This document shows positions 31,935 through 43,949 of a DNA stretch of 64,000 bases, one piece after another. The stretch lies in NCBI GenBank assembly GCA_963932145.1, contig OZ010588.1:96216841-96280840 (forward strand), given 5' to 3'. The notes beneath the pieces were generated by a model. It saw nothing but the letters and a program-made list of their open reading frames with translations. It was not told the DNA's origin and searched no databases. The translations under genes were made by a program, and so were the position numbers. The stretch's first letter is position 1; each line of letters opens with the position of its first letter. Source of the stretch: Acanthosepion lycidas (taxonomy: Eukaryota; Mollusca; Cephalopoda; Sepiida; Sepiidae).

Positions 31935-33165
31935 AAAAAAAAAAAAAAAAATAACGTAAAGCTGCGAACGCTTCAAAATTGAAATTACGTTACATTGACA
32001 TTAATAAATAAGAAAATGTAAAGAAATAAAATTCATACCAAATGTTATTAAAATAATCCTTGAATATAAATAATAATAGATAAACAAATCAGCGATAATG
32101 AGCCATTAGTCAAAGATAAGCAAAATTATCTATATAAAAATCTTTCCTCTAATTCCGAAAATTACGACCACCAAAAAGAAAAGAAATAAAAGTTACGCTT
32201 AGATATAAATAGATTAGAATTATGTCACTATAATTAATTTTACAAATACAGTACATTAAATATTCCTAATATATTTAAGTTAACTCTTAGCAAGACATCT
32301 TTACACTTGCTAAACATTTTTCAAATAAAAAGAAACAAAGACAAATCGTTGTATGCCACGGCTTATCTTAAAGATAAACAAATACGACCAAGAGATTATT
32401 ATACAAATATCTATATTAGATGCTGTCAATAAATAATAACATTACAAATATTGTAATATAATCAACAAAGAAAAATATAAGAATAATGGATGATTAAAAA
32501 TAAAACAATCAAGACTTCCCTTTACATATGACATTTGCTTATATATATAAATTATTATAAAGTATAAGAGAAAATTTTATTTTTTAATATTGTTGTTGTT
32601 GTTGTTTTTTTAAAAAAAAATTGATCGATAAAAATAAAACAACTAGACTAGTAGTAAAAACGTAGCAAAATAACGTTATAAGAGGGAAGGCATTTAAAAA
32701 ATTGAAATTACATTTACTTTGCAATTAATAGTCAAATATAAATAAAATAACATTACAAAAAATATTTTCCTCTAATTCCGAAAATTAGGTCCACTTTCGT
32801 AAAAACAACAACAGATAAATAAATGTTACGCTTAAATAAATTAAAATTATTCATTCCACGATATAGTTAATCAAACAAATAAAATATATTAAATATTCTC
32901 ATAATTTTTAGAGAGAAATTTCACTTGCGAAACAACGATTGTTTTAAAATAAAAAAAGGATAGAAAGAATATCAAAGAAAAATTGTACACCACGTCTATA
33001 GGTAAATATGTACAAAAAAATATAAAATACGTATATTAAATACTGTAAATGAATAACATAACTAAATATTATAATATAATAAACTAGAAAAATATAAGAA
33101 TAATCAAAAATAAAACAAAAACAATCAAGACTTTCCTTAACATCGCTTTCTTAGAGCCATGAAAA
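31935..33165. repeat. Ancient tandem duplication, unit about 620 bp
   Basis: Landmarks recur in the same order: AAATTGAAATTACGTTAC / AAATTGAAATTACATTTAC (31976, 32700), CCTCTAATTCCGAAAATTA (32143, 32768), GTTACGCTTAGATA / GTTACGCTTAAATA (32192, 32825), ACATTAAATATTC(C/T) (32252, 32888), AAAAATATAAGAATAAT (32469, 33089) and AACAATCAAGACTT (32504, 33120). Offsets are 620-635 bp. Non-coding and AT-rich. Confidence 0.85.
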
Positions 33166-33199
33166 AATACCTCCGTTTACTCTGACATCAGCGTTCATC

Positions 33200-33204
33200 T
33201 ATAT

Positions 33205-33246
<42 letters not shown>

Positions 33247-33305
33247 GGGTCCCTGGAACACTTTCTCTATCTCTCTCTATCTCGCTCTCTCTCTCTCTCT
33301 CTCTG
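33200..33305. repeat. (AT)n and (CT)n microsatellites
   Basis: AT tract at 33200-33244 and a CTCTCT run at 33260-33305. Confidence 0.9.
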
Positions 33306-33548
33306 GCCTCTGTACTAGTGTTGATGTGTTTCTCCCGTGACGTGTGCAGTCTGTGGCATTGCCTCTTCATTTTGAGGGTACACGGTTGACAGTTCACTAG
33401 TTGCTGTCTCCGACTTGTAGTTAGGAGCCCTAACTCTTGCGTAGCGTCTTGAGCGGCCGCTCTGATCAACAGTTGTATAATAGTGCCATGACGCGCATGG
33501 AAAAGTGCCCCGGCAGTCACCTCCGGTAGGCTAACCTGAGGCCACATT

Positions 33549-34130
33549 ATGATGCAGGCTGTGCCACATATTCGTGATGGTGACTTTAACGCCCATCATA
33601 CCAAGTGGCTCGAGAATGCTACTACTGACCGGGCAGGCATTCAAACACTTAATTTCTCAATTTCCCAATCCCTCACGCAGATAGTTACTTCCCCACGCGT
33701 TTTTCCCTCAACCTGGAAGGTAAGGCCTCCCTTCTCGATCTGTGTTTTACCTCCATCCCCGAATCTTGTAGCGCCACGCAGATCTGCCCTCTTGGTAACT
33801 CCGATCATGCTGTAGTATCTGTTAACATTTCTTTCAACTCCACCCCACCGCAAAGAACCTCCTATCACTAGAATCTCGCTCTACTATCAACGAGCGGATT
33901 GGGACTCGTTCCGTGACTTCCTCCGCGATGTCCCCTGGGATGTTGTCTTTACACTCCTTGTCCAAGAATGTGCTTCTGAGGTCTCATTCTGGGTTAAAGC
34001 TGGAATCGACGCTTTCATCCCCTCAAGGAAATTTAAGGTTAAGTCGCATTCCTCCCCTTGGTTCTCCGCTGCTTGCTCAGCCGCCATTGCCCATAGGAAC
34101 CACTTCTTTCACCTATTTCGTAGGACATGT
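33549..34130 (+). pseudogene. LINE endonuclease fragment
   Basis: HIRDGDFNAHHTKWLENAT carries the APE-type GDFNAHH motif, with TDRAGIQTLNFSISQSLTQIV after it. Later pieces are shifted, for example LLDLCFTSIPESC and SDHAVVSVNISFN in another frame. The endonuclease nicks target DNA for target-primed reverse transcription. The N-terminal part is absent and frameshifts are near 33715. Confidence 0.8.
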
Positions 34131-35947
34131 CGGACTGCAATAAGCCTCTCTTTGCCTCCGCCCGTAACGAGTGTAAGCGTGTCCTCAACGAAGCTAAGTC
34201 AATATTTGCTTCTCGGATGAAGGAGCGTATTGCATCTCGCAAATTTGGCTTCAAAACTTATTGGCGGCTCTGCAAGAGCGTCCTGAACAATAGAAAACCC
34301 TCCATACCTCCTTTGTCCAACCAGTTCGAGGTCCGGACCTCCTCTACCGACAAGCCTGAATGCTTTGATCGGAAATTCTCATTTAATTCAACGCTCGACT
34401 CCTCCGGTGTACCCATACCAGACTTCCCTCTAAGAACCGAGGCCTTATTGAGCGGGTTACACATAACCCCGTCATTGGTATTGGACATTATCTCCAATTT
34501 AGACCCCCACAAGGCTAGTGGTGGAGATGGCATACCAGCCATTGTCTTGAAGAAATGCGCGCCTGAGCTATCGCCCGCTCTCTCTAAACTATATAATTAC
34601 TGCCTCAAGGAATCCTGTTTTCCTGACTGCTGGAAATCCTCATCCACTGTTTATGTCTTTAAGAACTCTGGAGACCCCTTTGACCCCTCTAATTACCGTC
34701 CTATTAGTCTCCTACCCCTCTTCAGCAAAGTCTTCGAAGCCCTAATCAACGCCGAAGTGGTTAACCACCTTACATCCCATGATCTGCTCTCAGACAAGGA
34801 ATGTGGTTTCCACTACTCCTGATCTACAGCTGATTTGCTTACCGCCATCACTGAAACCGTCTACCAAGCCCTTCAAAATAACGGTGAGGCTCGTACCGTG
34901 GCCCTAGGCATTTCCAAAGCGTTTGATAGGGTTTGGGATGCCGGCCTTCTTAGCAAGCTCCAGGGTTATAGTATTACAGGTCGATTGTTTGACCTCATAC
35001 AATCATTCCTGTCAAACCGTGAATTGAAGCTCGTTCTCAACGGATTCTCCCCCAGTTCCTATCCCACGAACGCAGGACTTCCCCAAGGCTTCATTCTTGG
35101 CCCCACTCTATTCCTTATTTTCATCAACGACCTTCCTGACGCCATAGATTCCCAAGTTGGCATCTACGCGGACGACACTACAATTTACTCCTGCCTCAAA
35201 AACAAATCTAGTGTCGGTGACAAAACCAACCTGGCTGCACGTCTTGAAATGGACCTCCAATCGGTTGTTAATTGGGGGAAGAATTGGCTGGTCAACTTTA
35301 ACGCCTCAAAAACTAAACCACTCTCTATTAATCACCATAGAGATCCTTCCCTGCACCCCCATTATAATGTCTGATAGTCAACTTCTTGAGAGCAACTCTC
35401 TACGTCTGCCCAGTCTCACTGCTGACCTGAGATGGAACAAATACATTGAGTCAATTGCATCATCCACCGCGAAAAAAGTTGGCTCTCTGTGCCGCAACAG
35501 GAAATTTTTCTCCCCGGAATCGATACTTCAAATATACAAATCAACCATTCGCCCTTGCATGGAGTATTGCTGCCATATATGGTCTGGGGCACCTTCTGTT
35601 TACCTCGGAGTTCTTGACAAGATCCAGAGGCGGATATGTAATATAATTGGCCCTGATCTGGCATCTCGCCGTCGCCTCTCTCTGTCTTTTTTACAAGTAC
35701 TTTCATGGTAATTGCTCCGATGAGCTGCTTTCACTAGTTCCCAGACTTCATGAATTCAAGCACCCTACGAGGTTGGCATCACCCTTTCACTGTAGAAACT
35801 TTTAAATGTAGCCCTCTCTTCTACTTCAATAGCTTCATGTCTCGCACCTCTCGCCTGTGGAACACCCTTCCCTATTACTTTTTCCCTGAGAGCTATAATC
35901 TCCAACTATTCAAATGTAATGTCAGTCGACATCTCCAGTTACCTTGA
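34127..35947 (+). pseudogene. LINE reverse transcriptase and C-terminal region
   Basis: Frame 34127-34822 includes ASGGDGIPAIVLKKC and SNYRPISLLPLFSKVFE. A TGA at 34820-34822 follows CGFHYS where Arg is expected, a CGA to TGA change typical of CpG decay. After it, STADLLTAITE continues. GISKAFDRVWD has Gly in place of the catalytic Asp. AGLPQGFILGPTLFL and the active-site YADDTT are intact. Frameshift near 35370; then IQIYKSTIRPCMEYCCHIW, YLGVLDKIQRRICN, YFHGNCSDELLSLVP and SRLWNTLP up to 35947. Confidence 0.9.
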
Positions 35948-36065
35948 TCTATCCACTATACCTCTCCTCATCCTTTCTTCTATCACTCCTATCTGCCCTT
36001 AGTCCAAATCTTCTGCAACACCCTGCATCTTAGTGGCTTCACGCCTTGCTCGGGGCGTAATGCTT

Positions 36066-36654
36066 AAAAAATATATATAGAAAAATTAGAAATAAAAAAT
36101 TTCCCCATTCGAATAGCTATTTCGGCCCAAAAAGACTTCCTTGTAGGCCTTGTCAACTCAGAGGTGCGAAGAAAGAAAATAAAATAGAAGCTTAAAATGT
36201 AAGGATTTAACAAATAAAGGAAGAAGAGAACAAGATGAAAAAGAAAAAAAAAAGAAAAAAAAAAGAAAGCGAGAAAGAAGAATAAAGAGGAAGGTGAAGA
36301 TAGAATCTAGACATAAAATAACTCCCAATATTATGGTAGTAGGAGTTGGAGTATCTGGATCAAGTAGACATTTAAAATAACCTTAACCTATATTTTAAAA
36401 TATTAACATCTAGTTTATATAAGGAAAATTACTTAAAAGAATTAAAAAATTTCAGAAGAATTTTTTACATATTTTAAGAAACAGTAATTAAGAGGTAACA
36501 TCTAAAATTAAACGTTTTTAGTGTTTTAGAAATATTTTATTTTTCGTAGGCAATGTGCTGGTTTGGGAAAATAAAGCATATCTTTAACACTAAAAACTTA
36601 CACATAAGCTCACGTACCCAATTAAATTAAAAAAAAAATAAAATCATCCTTGAC
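36066..36654. other. Intergenic, A-rich
   Basis: A-rich segment at 36180-36300 and AT-rich DNA. Nothing recognised. Confidence 0.4.
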
Positions 36655-36659
36655 AGTAG

Positions 36660-36935
36660 CTGAAAGCAGTGACTTTCCAAGCGTAGCTCCGATGTTATGG
36701 GGCACCTAGTGAGGATCGAACTGACTACTCAGTCGTAATAGTTATAGCGAGACAAGCTTTCTAACCATTACACCACCTCAAGGTGCCCAAATAGTAATTT
36801 TCCAAGCGTAGCTCAGATGTGGCACAAGGCCGGAAGTATGGAATACCCAGTGAGGACCGAACTCACTACGCAGTCGCAATAATTCTGAGCGAGACAAGGT
36901 TCCTAACCATTACACCACCTAGAGGCACCCAAATA
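36660..36935 (-). mobile_element. SINE family C, two tandem copies
   Basis: TCCAAGCGTAGCTC at 36676 and 36801, AGTGAGGA(T/C)CGAACT (B-box complement), and CTAACCATTACACCACCT (A-box complement) in both. Period about 125 bp. The second copy keeps GATGTGGCACAAGGCCGGAA, the shared core. Reverse-complement A box GGTGTAATGGTTAG is the best preserved in the window. Confidence 0.85.
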
Positions 36936-37080
36936 ATAGTTAAAGTATAATCGAAAGCGCTCGGAATTATAGAATATTTGGACTGTTTCTATACGCTCTG
37001 TGTCCAAAAATGAAAACACTTGTTCGACACAAGAAAAATTAATTAAAAAGCTTAATGGTTATACCTCTTTGTCGCCTTTT
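36933..37080 (+). repeat. Dispersed repeat, second copy of the 12254 family
   Basis: AATCGAAAGCGCTCGGAATT and GAAAACACTTGTTCGACACA align with 12254-12400 in order. Directly follows the SINE pair. Confidence 0.6.
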
Positions 37081-37109
37081 ATGAAACATGTATAAATGAA
37101 TGATTGCTT

Positions 37110-37175
37110 CCTAAACACACACACACATATATGTGTGTGTGTGCGTGTGTGTATGTGTGTGTGTGTTTTTGTGCG
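37110..37175. repeat. (AC)n/(GT)n palindromic microsatellite
   Basis: CACACACACATATATGTGTGTGTG is self-complementary. Confidence 0.85.
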
Positions 37176-37417
37176 TTATATATATTTTTTACTTAAACCT
37201 TATTTGAGTAGAAGCTCCGTTTGTAATTAACCAGTATTTTTTATCCTGCAACATCTACAGGCCTATTTCACGAATATTCAGGCCAGTAGATGTAGTTGGA
37301 TACAAAATAACGTTTAATTAAAAAAAACAATATGGGTACACATAAAAAGTAATTTAAAAAAAAATTAAATATAACAATATGTCGAATTTAATCTATATGC
37401 TAAACAAACACACACAC

Positions 37418-37458
37418 ACATATATAGATAGATAGATATATAAATATGAACAGTACTA

Positions 37459-37517
<59 letters not shown>

Positions 37518-37532
37518 GATTACAATAGTTAC

Positions 37533-37571
<39 letters not shown>

Positions 37572-37605
37572 CGAGCAGTACTAAAATATATCAACAGATT
37601 ACAAT

Positions 37606-37656
<51 letters not shown>

Positions 37657-37811
37657 TAGATAGACAGATAGATAGATAGATATGAACAGACTAAGATAGT
37701 TAGATAGATAGATAGATAGTTAGATAGATAGACATATAGATATATATGAACAGAAGACTAAGATAGATAGATAGTTAGATAGATAGATATATAGATAGAT
37801 ATGAACAGACT

Positions 37812-37865
<54 letters not shown>

Positions 37866-37895
37866 TGAACAGACTAAGATAGATATATAGATAGT

Positions 37896-37945
<50 letters not shown>

Positions 37946-38060
37946 TGAACAGACTAAGATAGATAGATAGATAGTTATATAGGTGGATACGAACAGTACT
38001 AAAATAAATATATATGAACAGATTACAATAGTTACATAGATAGATAGATGCGAACACTTT
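37418..38060. repeat. (GATA)n arrays with higher-order GAACAGACTAAGATAG units
   Basis: GATA runs separated by (GAT)ATGAACAGACTAAGATAG or GAACAGTACTAAA(A)TA segments, repeated at least eight times, with two (AT)n tracts at 37463-37512 and 37610-37655. The unit lengths vary with GATA copy number. Confidence 0.92.
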
Positions 38061-38812
38061 GGAAATAATGTTTCAACTTGTTGGTGGTGCAACATGCATT
38101 TACATATTTAACTTCCTTCCGCTGCTGCACTTGCCCTCTTGTAATTAATCCTAGAAAAAGGAAATTAAATTTTGGGTACAAAACGGAAGATAAACACACA
38201 CACACACGCACACAAAAGAATAAAGAAACCTAAAACTTTAACCGAAACCCTCTTAGCGCATTTCATTTCATACACAGAATTCTTTCTAAAGAAAAAAAAA
38301 GTCTTATTCTCCACCTCTGCTATCGACGCCGAACAGCAGTTGTATCTTTCCTGCTTTGTTTGTAACAACGTTGTTTTGCTGAGAGAAGCATAACAGAACG
38401 AATTCAAAAAAAAAATTCAAAAAAAATTCTTCCGATGTAAGGAATGAGAAAGAAAAAAGCTAAAAGAAAAATGCATATAAGCATATGGAAAAAATAAAAA
38501 AGAACTTGTAGAAGGAAAAATGTTTTATCTTTTGACTTTATTAAATAATAATACGTCTTTTATTTTTCATTTATTTTATTTTCTCATAACGTCACCGCCA
38601 ACTTTTTCGTCGTTCGGTAATTCATCTTGTTATGCTCCAAGATTATTGAAACATGTACAAATCCTTTATTCAAAACGTATTGAATTTGAATGCAACTTTT
38701 ACCCTCATGCTGATTAGTTTTGGACTTCACAATTATCATCATATAATAAATCTGCTTGTCCCAACCTTTCTTAGTTCCATAGTTTGCACTGTCATTACGC
38801 CGTGCCACCATC
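38061..38812. other. Intergenic, no recognised gene
   Basis: A-rich low-complexity around 38285-38520. Frames on both strands are short and show no domain. Confidence 0.4.
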
Positions 38813-38890
38813 TCATATATAATGGACTATAATGTTTCGATCCCGTGGAAAGCGGGGGAAATGCACTAGGTCGTTTCTGTGAGAAAATGA

Positions 38891-38926
<36 letters not shown>

Positions 38927-39078
38927 AGGTAAGATAGAAGTGTTTAGCGTCTCCTGATAGTACCTCAGAAATAATGGACTATTCCGTTTTGATTGCACGG
39001 AAAACACATATAGATGCTACTTGGTTTCAATGTCAAAAAAAGAAAGAAAGAAAGAAAGAATGTAAGAAAGAAAGAAAA

Positions 39079-39121
<43 letters not shown>

Positions 39122-39800
39122 GGAAGTTAGAATTGTTTAACGTCTGCTGCCCATACCGCTTTCATACCGGATTACTGCGTTTTGATTGCCTCGAAAAACA
39201 CATATCCTAAACGCTTCTTGGTTTCAGTTAGAAAAGGAAAGAAAGAATGAAATAAAATAAGTGAGAAAGAAAGGAAGGTAGAAGTGTTTAACGTCTGCTG
39301 CCAATGCCGAATCAATCACGGACTGTTTTGTTTTGAATGTCTGGAAAATCAATACACTAATCGGTTACAGTGAGAAAAAGAAAGAAACAAGGCATGTCAA
39401 TAGCATATAAATAATGGACTATTTCCTTTTTTTTATTGCTTGTAAAAACAAAACTCATAGACGCTACTCGGTTTCACTGAGAAAAAGTAAGAAAGAAAAA
39501 AATGGAAGTTAGACGTGTTTAACGTTTGTCTCATTGAAATACAAGAAGTTGTCAATTTCAAAGATTTTCATTTGTAACCGCTTCTTAATATAACGACCAG
39601 CATTCATATTTATAATTGTTATTTCAATATTTTGTTAAAATTGTTAAGCTCAAATAATTAGCGATGTGATAAGGAAATTTCTACGGATATTTTATTGCCA
39701 CGTGCTTATTCATTCATTAATTTAATAATTAAGATTCATTAGACAGTTTTAATAGGAAAACCGTGAAATTTTCACGGCTATTTCAATATAACATATTTTA
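38813..39800. repeat. GAAA-linked tandem array, locus 1
   Basis: About five diverged units of roughly 150 bp, each with (A)TAATGGACTATT(C)CGTTTT, a TGCTTGGTTTCAGTGAGAAA-type end and a (GAAA)n run, then GAAGTGTTTAACGTCTGCTG. The flank to 39800 (ATTGTTATTTCAATATTTTG, TCTACGGATATTTTATTG) also has a counterpart after locus 2 at 59.95-60.05 kb. Confidence 0.85.
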
Positions 39801-39810
39801 TCATGACAAA

Positions 39811-40030
39811 TACCATAATTCCCCAAGTATAATACGCCTTCATCCATTATACGCAACCCTAAAATTGTGTTGAAATTGTGGGTAAATGCTACTACTCACG
39901 CATAGTACGCACCCCTTGTTTGGTAATCAAACCCTATGAATTATACCTCTCCCATTTCAGTATGGCCAGCGTTTCCATTTCTTATTTGAAAAAAATCTAT
40001 TTAAAAATACAATATTATTATTCTAATTCA
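39811..40030. repeat. Dispersed repeat, copy 1
   Basis: TATAATACGCCTTCATCCAT, then CTTGTTTGGTAATCAA, and ATGGCCAGCGTTTCC. It aligns over about 210 bp with 48261-48480 at roughly 80 percent by eye. No coding capacity; perhaps a decayed DNA transposon. Confidence 0.75.
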
Positions 40031-40079
40031 TGAAAATTCTTATTTTATTTTACATTTATAAGTATTGTTTCCATCTGCA

Positions 40080-40922
40080 AAGATATCCACTATACCAAAT
40101 GGATTAAACACTAGGTAACTGATCTTCCTGGCATAAAAACACCTAACTTTTCAATCTCTCAAACATTCACACAAGTGGTTGACTTTCTTACGCGTTTCTA
40201 CAGTAACCATGATGGTAAGGAATCCCTTCTTGATCGCCGTTTTACCTCCATCCCCGATTCTTGTCGTGCCCTCTTGGCAACTCTGATCATGCCGTCGTGT
40301 CTCTTTTCATCTCCCTCTAATCCTTCCCTAGTAAAGAACCTCCTACCGACAGAACATCTTTCTATTATCAACAAACAGATTGGGTCTCGTTCCGAGATTT
40401 CCTTTGTGATGTGCCCTGGAATAGTGTCTTTAACATCCCGGTGCAAAAATGTACGTTTGAGATCTCATTCTGAGTAAAAGTTGGAATCGATGCTTTTATC
40501 CCTAGAATAAAATATAAAATAAAATCGCGTTCATAACCTTGGTTTTCAGCTGCTTGTTCAGCAGCTATTGCCCACAGGAATCACGACTTTCGTCTATACC
40601 GTAGATACATGTCTGATTACAACAGATGTCTCTTTTTCACTGCCCGTAACGAGTGAAAGCATATGCTCAAAGAACCAAAGTTACTGTTTGTCGAAAGAAT
40701 AAATCAACGTATTGTTTCTCGCAGGTTTGGTTCAAAAGATTATTTCCGATTCTGAACAACAGAAAACCCACAATCCCAACTTTATTCAACTAATTTGATC
40801 TCCTGACCTCCTCAGGTGATAAGGCTGAATACTTTACTTGTAAGTTCCCATCCAATTCAACTCTAGACTCATCTGGTGTACCCACACCGTACATTCCTCT
40901 TAGAATTGAGGCTCTAAAAATA
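40080..40922 (+). pseudogene. Jockey-like LINE, endonuclease and linker fragment
   Basis: Matches the LINE at 33.6-34.44 kb: TCAATCTCTCAAACATTCAC near 40154, TTTTACCTCCATCCCCGATT near 40240, and a linker to 40920 where GAATTGAGGCTC matches GAACCGAGGCC. Small deletions and frame changes throughout. The RT part is missing. Confidence 0.75.
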
Positions 40923-41330
40923 GAAAGAAAAAAACAGAGAAAAACAACACATAGTATACTTAGAAAGCTTTCCTAAATGGAAGGTAGAAAAGAGTTTGGG
41001 AGATATAAGACAAAGATTATTAAGAGCTACAAAGATCAGGAAATTTGGAGAGCCACAATTGCCTACTTTCTAAGAAGACATTGCATAAGAAGTAGTAGTT
41101 GCAGAAGAAAATTGAAGCGAATGAAGGCATTGGATCTTGAAGAGGAGTATCTTTTGTTGAATAGCGTATACGACGTTGTTTAATCACAATGAGTTGTACC
41201 AAATAACAGAAATAATATCATCTGGGGATTTCCAGCAGCAGTAACAACTAAAATATGTAATCTGAAGAGTAAATAATGACATAATAAAAAGATTGACTTT
41301 CGACAATACGAGTATAATGTCTGCCTTATG
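40923..41330. other. Unassigned segment with a 68-codon Lys/Arg-rich frame
   Basis: The frame at 40977-41183 is basic (RRHCIRSSSCRRKLKRMK) but not recognised. It lies between the LINE fragment and the left arm of the inverted-repeat unit. Confidence 0.25.
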
Positions 41331-41674
41331 AATATGATTGAAAGTGAAAGTGAAAGTAAATGCCAAAACTTGAACGAAAATGAATGTAAGCAAAAACAGT
41401 AAAAATTAAATAATAATGGATCTATAGAAAAATCCTGATATGATGTAATGTTTTAAACTAGCGTTTATAGTTGGAGATAATTCCCCCAGCGCACTTTCCT
41501 CATTATATTTTAAGAAACTTCAGCCCACCTGTTTTTGATCCTGAGTATAAATGACCTTTTTGTTTCAAGACTTCCACGTTGCTTTCATGCTCCCTCCAAT
41601 GTATCCTCAGCGACCTTCTGTAGAACAATACTTCTATTGTCACCAGTTTTCGCTTCTTTCTGAGGGAATTTTCA

Positions 41675-42120
41675 GTGTTTGAAGCCATATATGAAAATTG
41701 GTTGTACTCAAAAGGATGTGAAAATTTGCATAGCCAAAGCCTACACCCCACGTTGAATAAAATGGATGTAAAACTGATCTTCCAGACACCCTCAAAGAGA
41801 TTCTTCCAAGACACTGTAGAGGTAGTTTTAACGTATGGTGTCACTGTTGGGACTAAAACCTTAGAGATTAAACTGAATGGGACCAACACTCAGATGTTGA
41901 AAGCTATAGTTAACATCGCTTGGAGACAACATCTAAATCACAGCGCTATGGACCCTCCCTTGACATTTCTATAGTCTTACGCGAACGCAGAATGCCCTTT
42001 ACAGGGCACTGCTGGCCAGTAAAACAAGAACTTGCGAGTGATCTATTGTTCTGGACACCTAGTCATGGAGCGAGACGATTTGTCCACCCAGCAAACAATT
42101 ACATTGATGAGCTATATTAA
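41675..42120 (+). pseudogene. RTE-like LINE, RT C-terminal fragment
   Basis: TYGVTVGTKTLEIKLNGTNT and QMLKAIVNIAWRQHLN (frame at 41675) then, shifted, VLRERRMPFTGHCWPVKQEL and WTPSHGARR (frame at 41920) match the conserved end of RTE-BovB type RT proteins (TLEKQLDGTYTRMLRA, RRLRFAGHCWRS from memory). Truncated at both ends, one frameshift near 41940-41960. Confidence 0.75.
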
Positions 42121-42155
42121 GACAAATAATGTTACCCTAATGAACTTCTGACATT

Positions 42156-42157
42156 TA

Positions 42158-42248
<91 letters not shown>

Positions 42249-42278
42249 ATATATATGTATGTGTGTATGTATGTATGG

Positions 42279-42331
<53 letters not shown>
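42156..42331. repeat. (TCTA)n and two (AT)n tracts
   Basis: TCTA at 42156-42187, AT at 42187-42241 and 42281-42331, between the LINE piece and the right arm. Confidence 0.93.
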
Positions 42332-42333
<2 letters not shown>

Positions 42334-42639
42334 AAGGTCAAATGTACATCAGATACGGATAGGAATCCGACAAGAAGATAGAATAAAGAGCAAAGTAGGT
42401 ATTTGATATAAAATATGTCAGCCCAATTAAAAAAAAGAAATATAGGACTTTACGGAGATAATATTTTGAAAATAGATTCATAGCATTACTGCCAACTATA
42501 AACGCTAGTTTAAAACATTACATCATATAACCATTTTTCTACAGATCCATTATTATTTGATTCTTACTTTTTTGCTTTTATTCATTTTCGTTCAAGTTTT
42601 GGCATTTACTTTCACTTTCACTTTCAATCATATTCATTT

Positions 42640-43883
42640 TTATTTATTTCTTTCGCTTACTTTTATTTCACGTTTTGTCATTTTCCTTATTTCAATTGTG
42701 CCAGTTCTTTCTTTTTCCGAATTTTTTATTCTTTTTCTTTTATTATTATTATTTGCCTTTCATCTCCCTTTTTTTTTCTTTCAGATTTTTCCTTCATTAA
42801 TTTCCCGGTCCACATTCTTTTATTGTACTTTATTCATTCTTCTTATTTCTACTCTTCCATTATAAATCCCCCTTTTTTTTTCGTTCTTTATTCTCTCATC
42901 GAGGATGAATTTTCCCCCACAGACATTGACTTTTCTTTCACATGGGCGCCATAGTTGTCGCTTACCGAGAATGGAGAAACTAATGTGGAAGATAATTTAG
43001 CCTCACATGACATTAAAAGCAATAAGATGACAAAAAAAAAAAACGACCTAAAGAAAAAGGAAATGTCTTAGAATAAGGATCTGTTCTTCGCTCATTCTAA
43101 CAATGCCCTTGAGATCTAACACAATTCTGATTGGTTTGCTAACTTTTTATCTGTGCAATCGATTCGTAGTTATTAATCACGATTGCTGACCTTTAGTTTA
43201 TTTGTGTTCATATTTGCAACATGATGTAAGATGGACGTGAGCCTTGGGTATGCTTCTTTCCATAAAAATGGCGGACAAAGAAATTCCCACATATGCTTCA
43301 CTAGAATCCGCCTGATATTTCTAACAAAGAAAACACATAATAACCATGTTTCTTTCCATTTGTATTATTCTCTTATTGATCTTTTTCTGTCATACGATCT
43401 CATATTCATTGTCTATTTTGCGTCTATTTCTCTTTATATATATATATATCTATTCCAATCTCTCTATCTCGTTTCCTCGTTTGATTTTTCTATCCCACCC
43501 ATTCTCTAGCTTACTATTTCTTTCTCTATCCTATCTCTCTTATTCGTCGTTTTCTCTCATTCTCGCTCATTTTCTCTCTTTATTTCATATTTGCGTCTCA
43601 TTTTCTCTATATTTCTCCTTCACTCTCTCTCTCCCGTGTCATCTATGTGCAGTTTTTGTTCCTCTTTCGCATTCTCTATCTTATTATCACTTTCTCTATC
43701 CAAATAAAAAAAAAAAGAAATTTCACAGTAAATATCTATAACAGGAACTGCCATCATGTCAATGCACTTAATAGCGTGGTGACTACTTATCCGACCAATT
43801 AAAATTATGTGTAAAGAATTTGAATAAAATCAAATAAAGAATTAACCAGTAGTGTACCTTCGTGACCTAATTTCACCCCCCCC

Positions 43884-43890
<7 letters not shown>
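42640..43890. other. Pyrimidine-rich intergenic DNA
   Basis: TTTC/CTCT-rich stretches at 42640-42900 and 43340-43700. Open frames are Phe/Leu/Ser runs without domains. Nothing else recognised. Confidence 0.45.

Positions 43891-43895
<5 letters not shown>

Positions 43896-43944
<49 letters not shown>
43896..43944. repeat. (AT)n microsatellite
   Basis: Pure AT tract preceded by CCCCCCCCACACAC. Confidence 0.94.

Positions 43945-43949
<5 letters not shown>

Larger units (their letters stand above)
33549..36065 (+). mobile_element. Jockey-like non-LTR retrotransposon, longest copy, 5' truncated
   Basis: Order: endonuclease fragment, RT, C-terminal region, then a 3' end CTTGCTCGGGGCGTAATGCT with TAAAAAATATATATAG. 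The 5' end is lost within the endonuclease. Related pieces in the window lie at 26.99-27.57 (minus), 40.08-40.92, 44.78-45.11, 46.20-47.15 and 50.47-52.56 kb. The translated family resembles proteins annotated as RNA-directed DNA polymerase from mobile element jockey or transposon BS; the exact clade is inference. Confidence 0.88.
41331..42636. mobile_element. Inverted-repeat unit, 144-bp arms enclosing an RTE-like LINE piece
   Basis: Left arm 41331-41474 and right arm 42493-42636 are reverse complements with about 90 percent identity by eye. The outer ends read TGAATATGATTGAAAGTGAA. The 1-kb interior holds an RTE-like LINE fragment and two (AT)n tracts. No obvious target duplication; the flanks share only TTA-like bases. 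Foldback element, a DNA transposon with long inverted ends, or a chance rearrangement are all possible. Confidence 0.75.

Noticed and set aside
34258-34542. Minus-strand frames within the LINE
   Set aside because: Shadows of the plus-strand RT. The same holds for 35416-35706 and 46462-46716.
37418-38060. Direct repeats with spacers in the GATA region
   Set aside because: The spacers are GATA microsatellite runs; no CRISPR structure.
38813-39540. Regular repeats with spacers, CRISPR-like at first sight
   Set aside because: Units are about 150 bp with microsatellite runs and diverged, without short identical repeats and unique spacers; the window is eukaryotic.
43346-43741. Hydrophobic 131-codon frame
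   Set aside because: Pyrimidine-rich low complexity gives Leu/Ser/Phe runs; no signal or family likeness.
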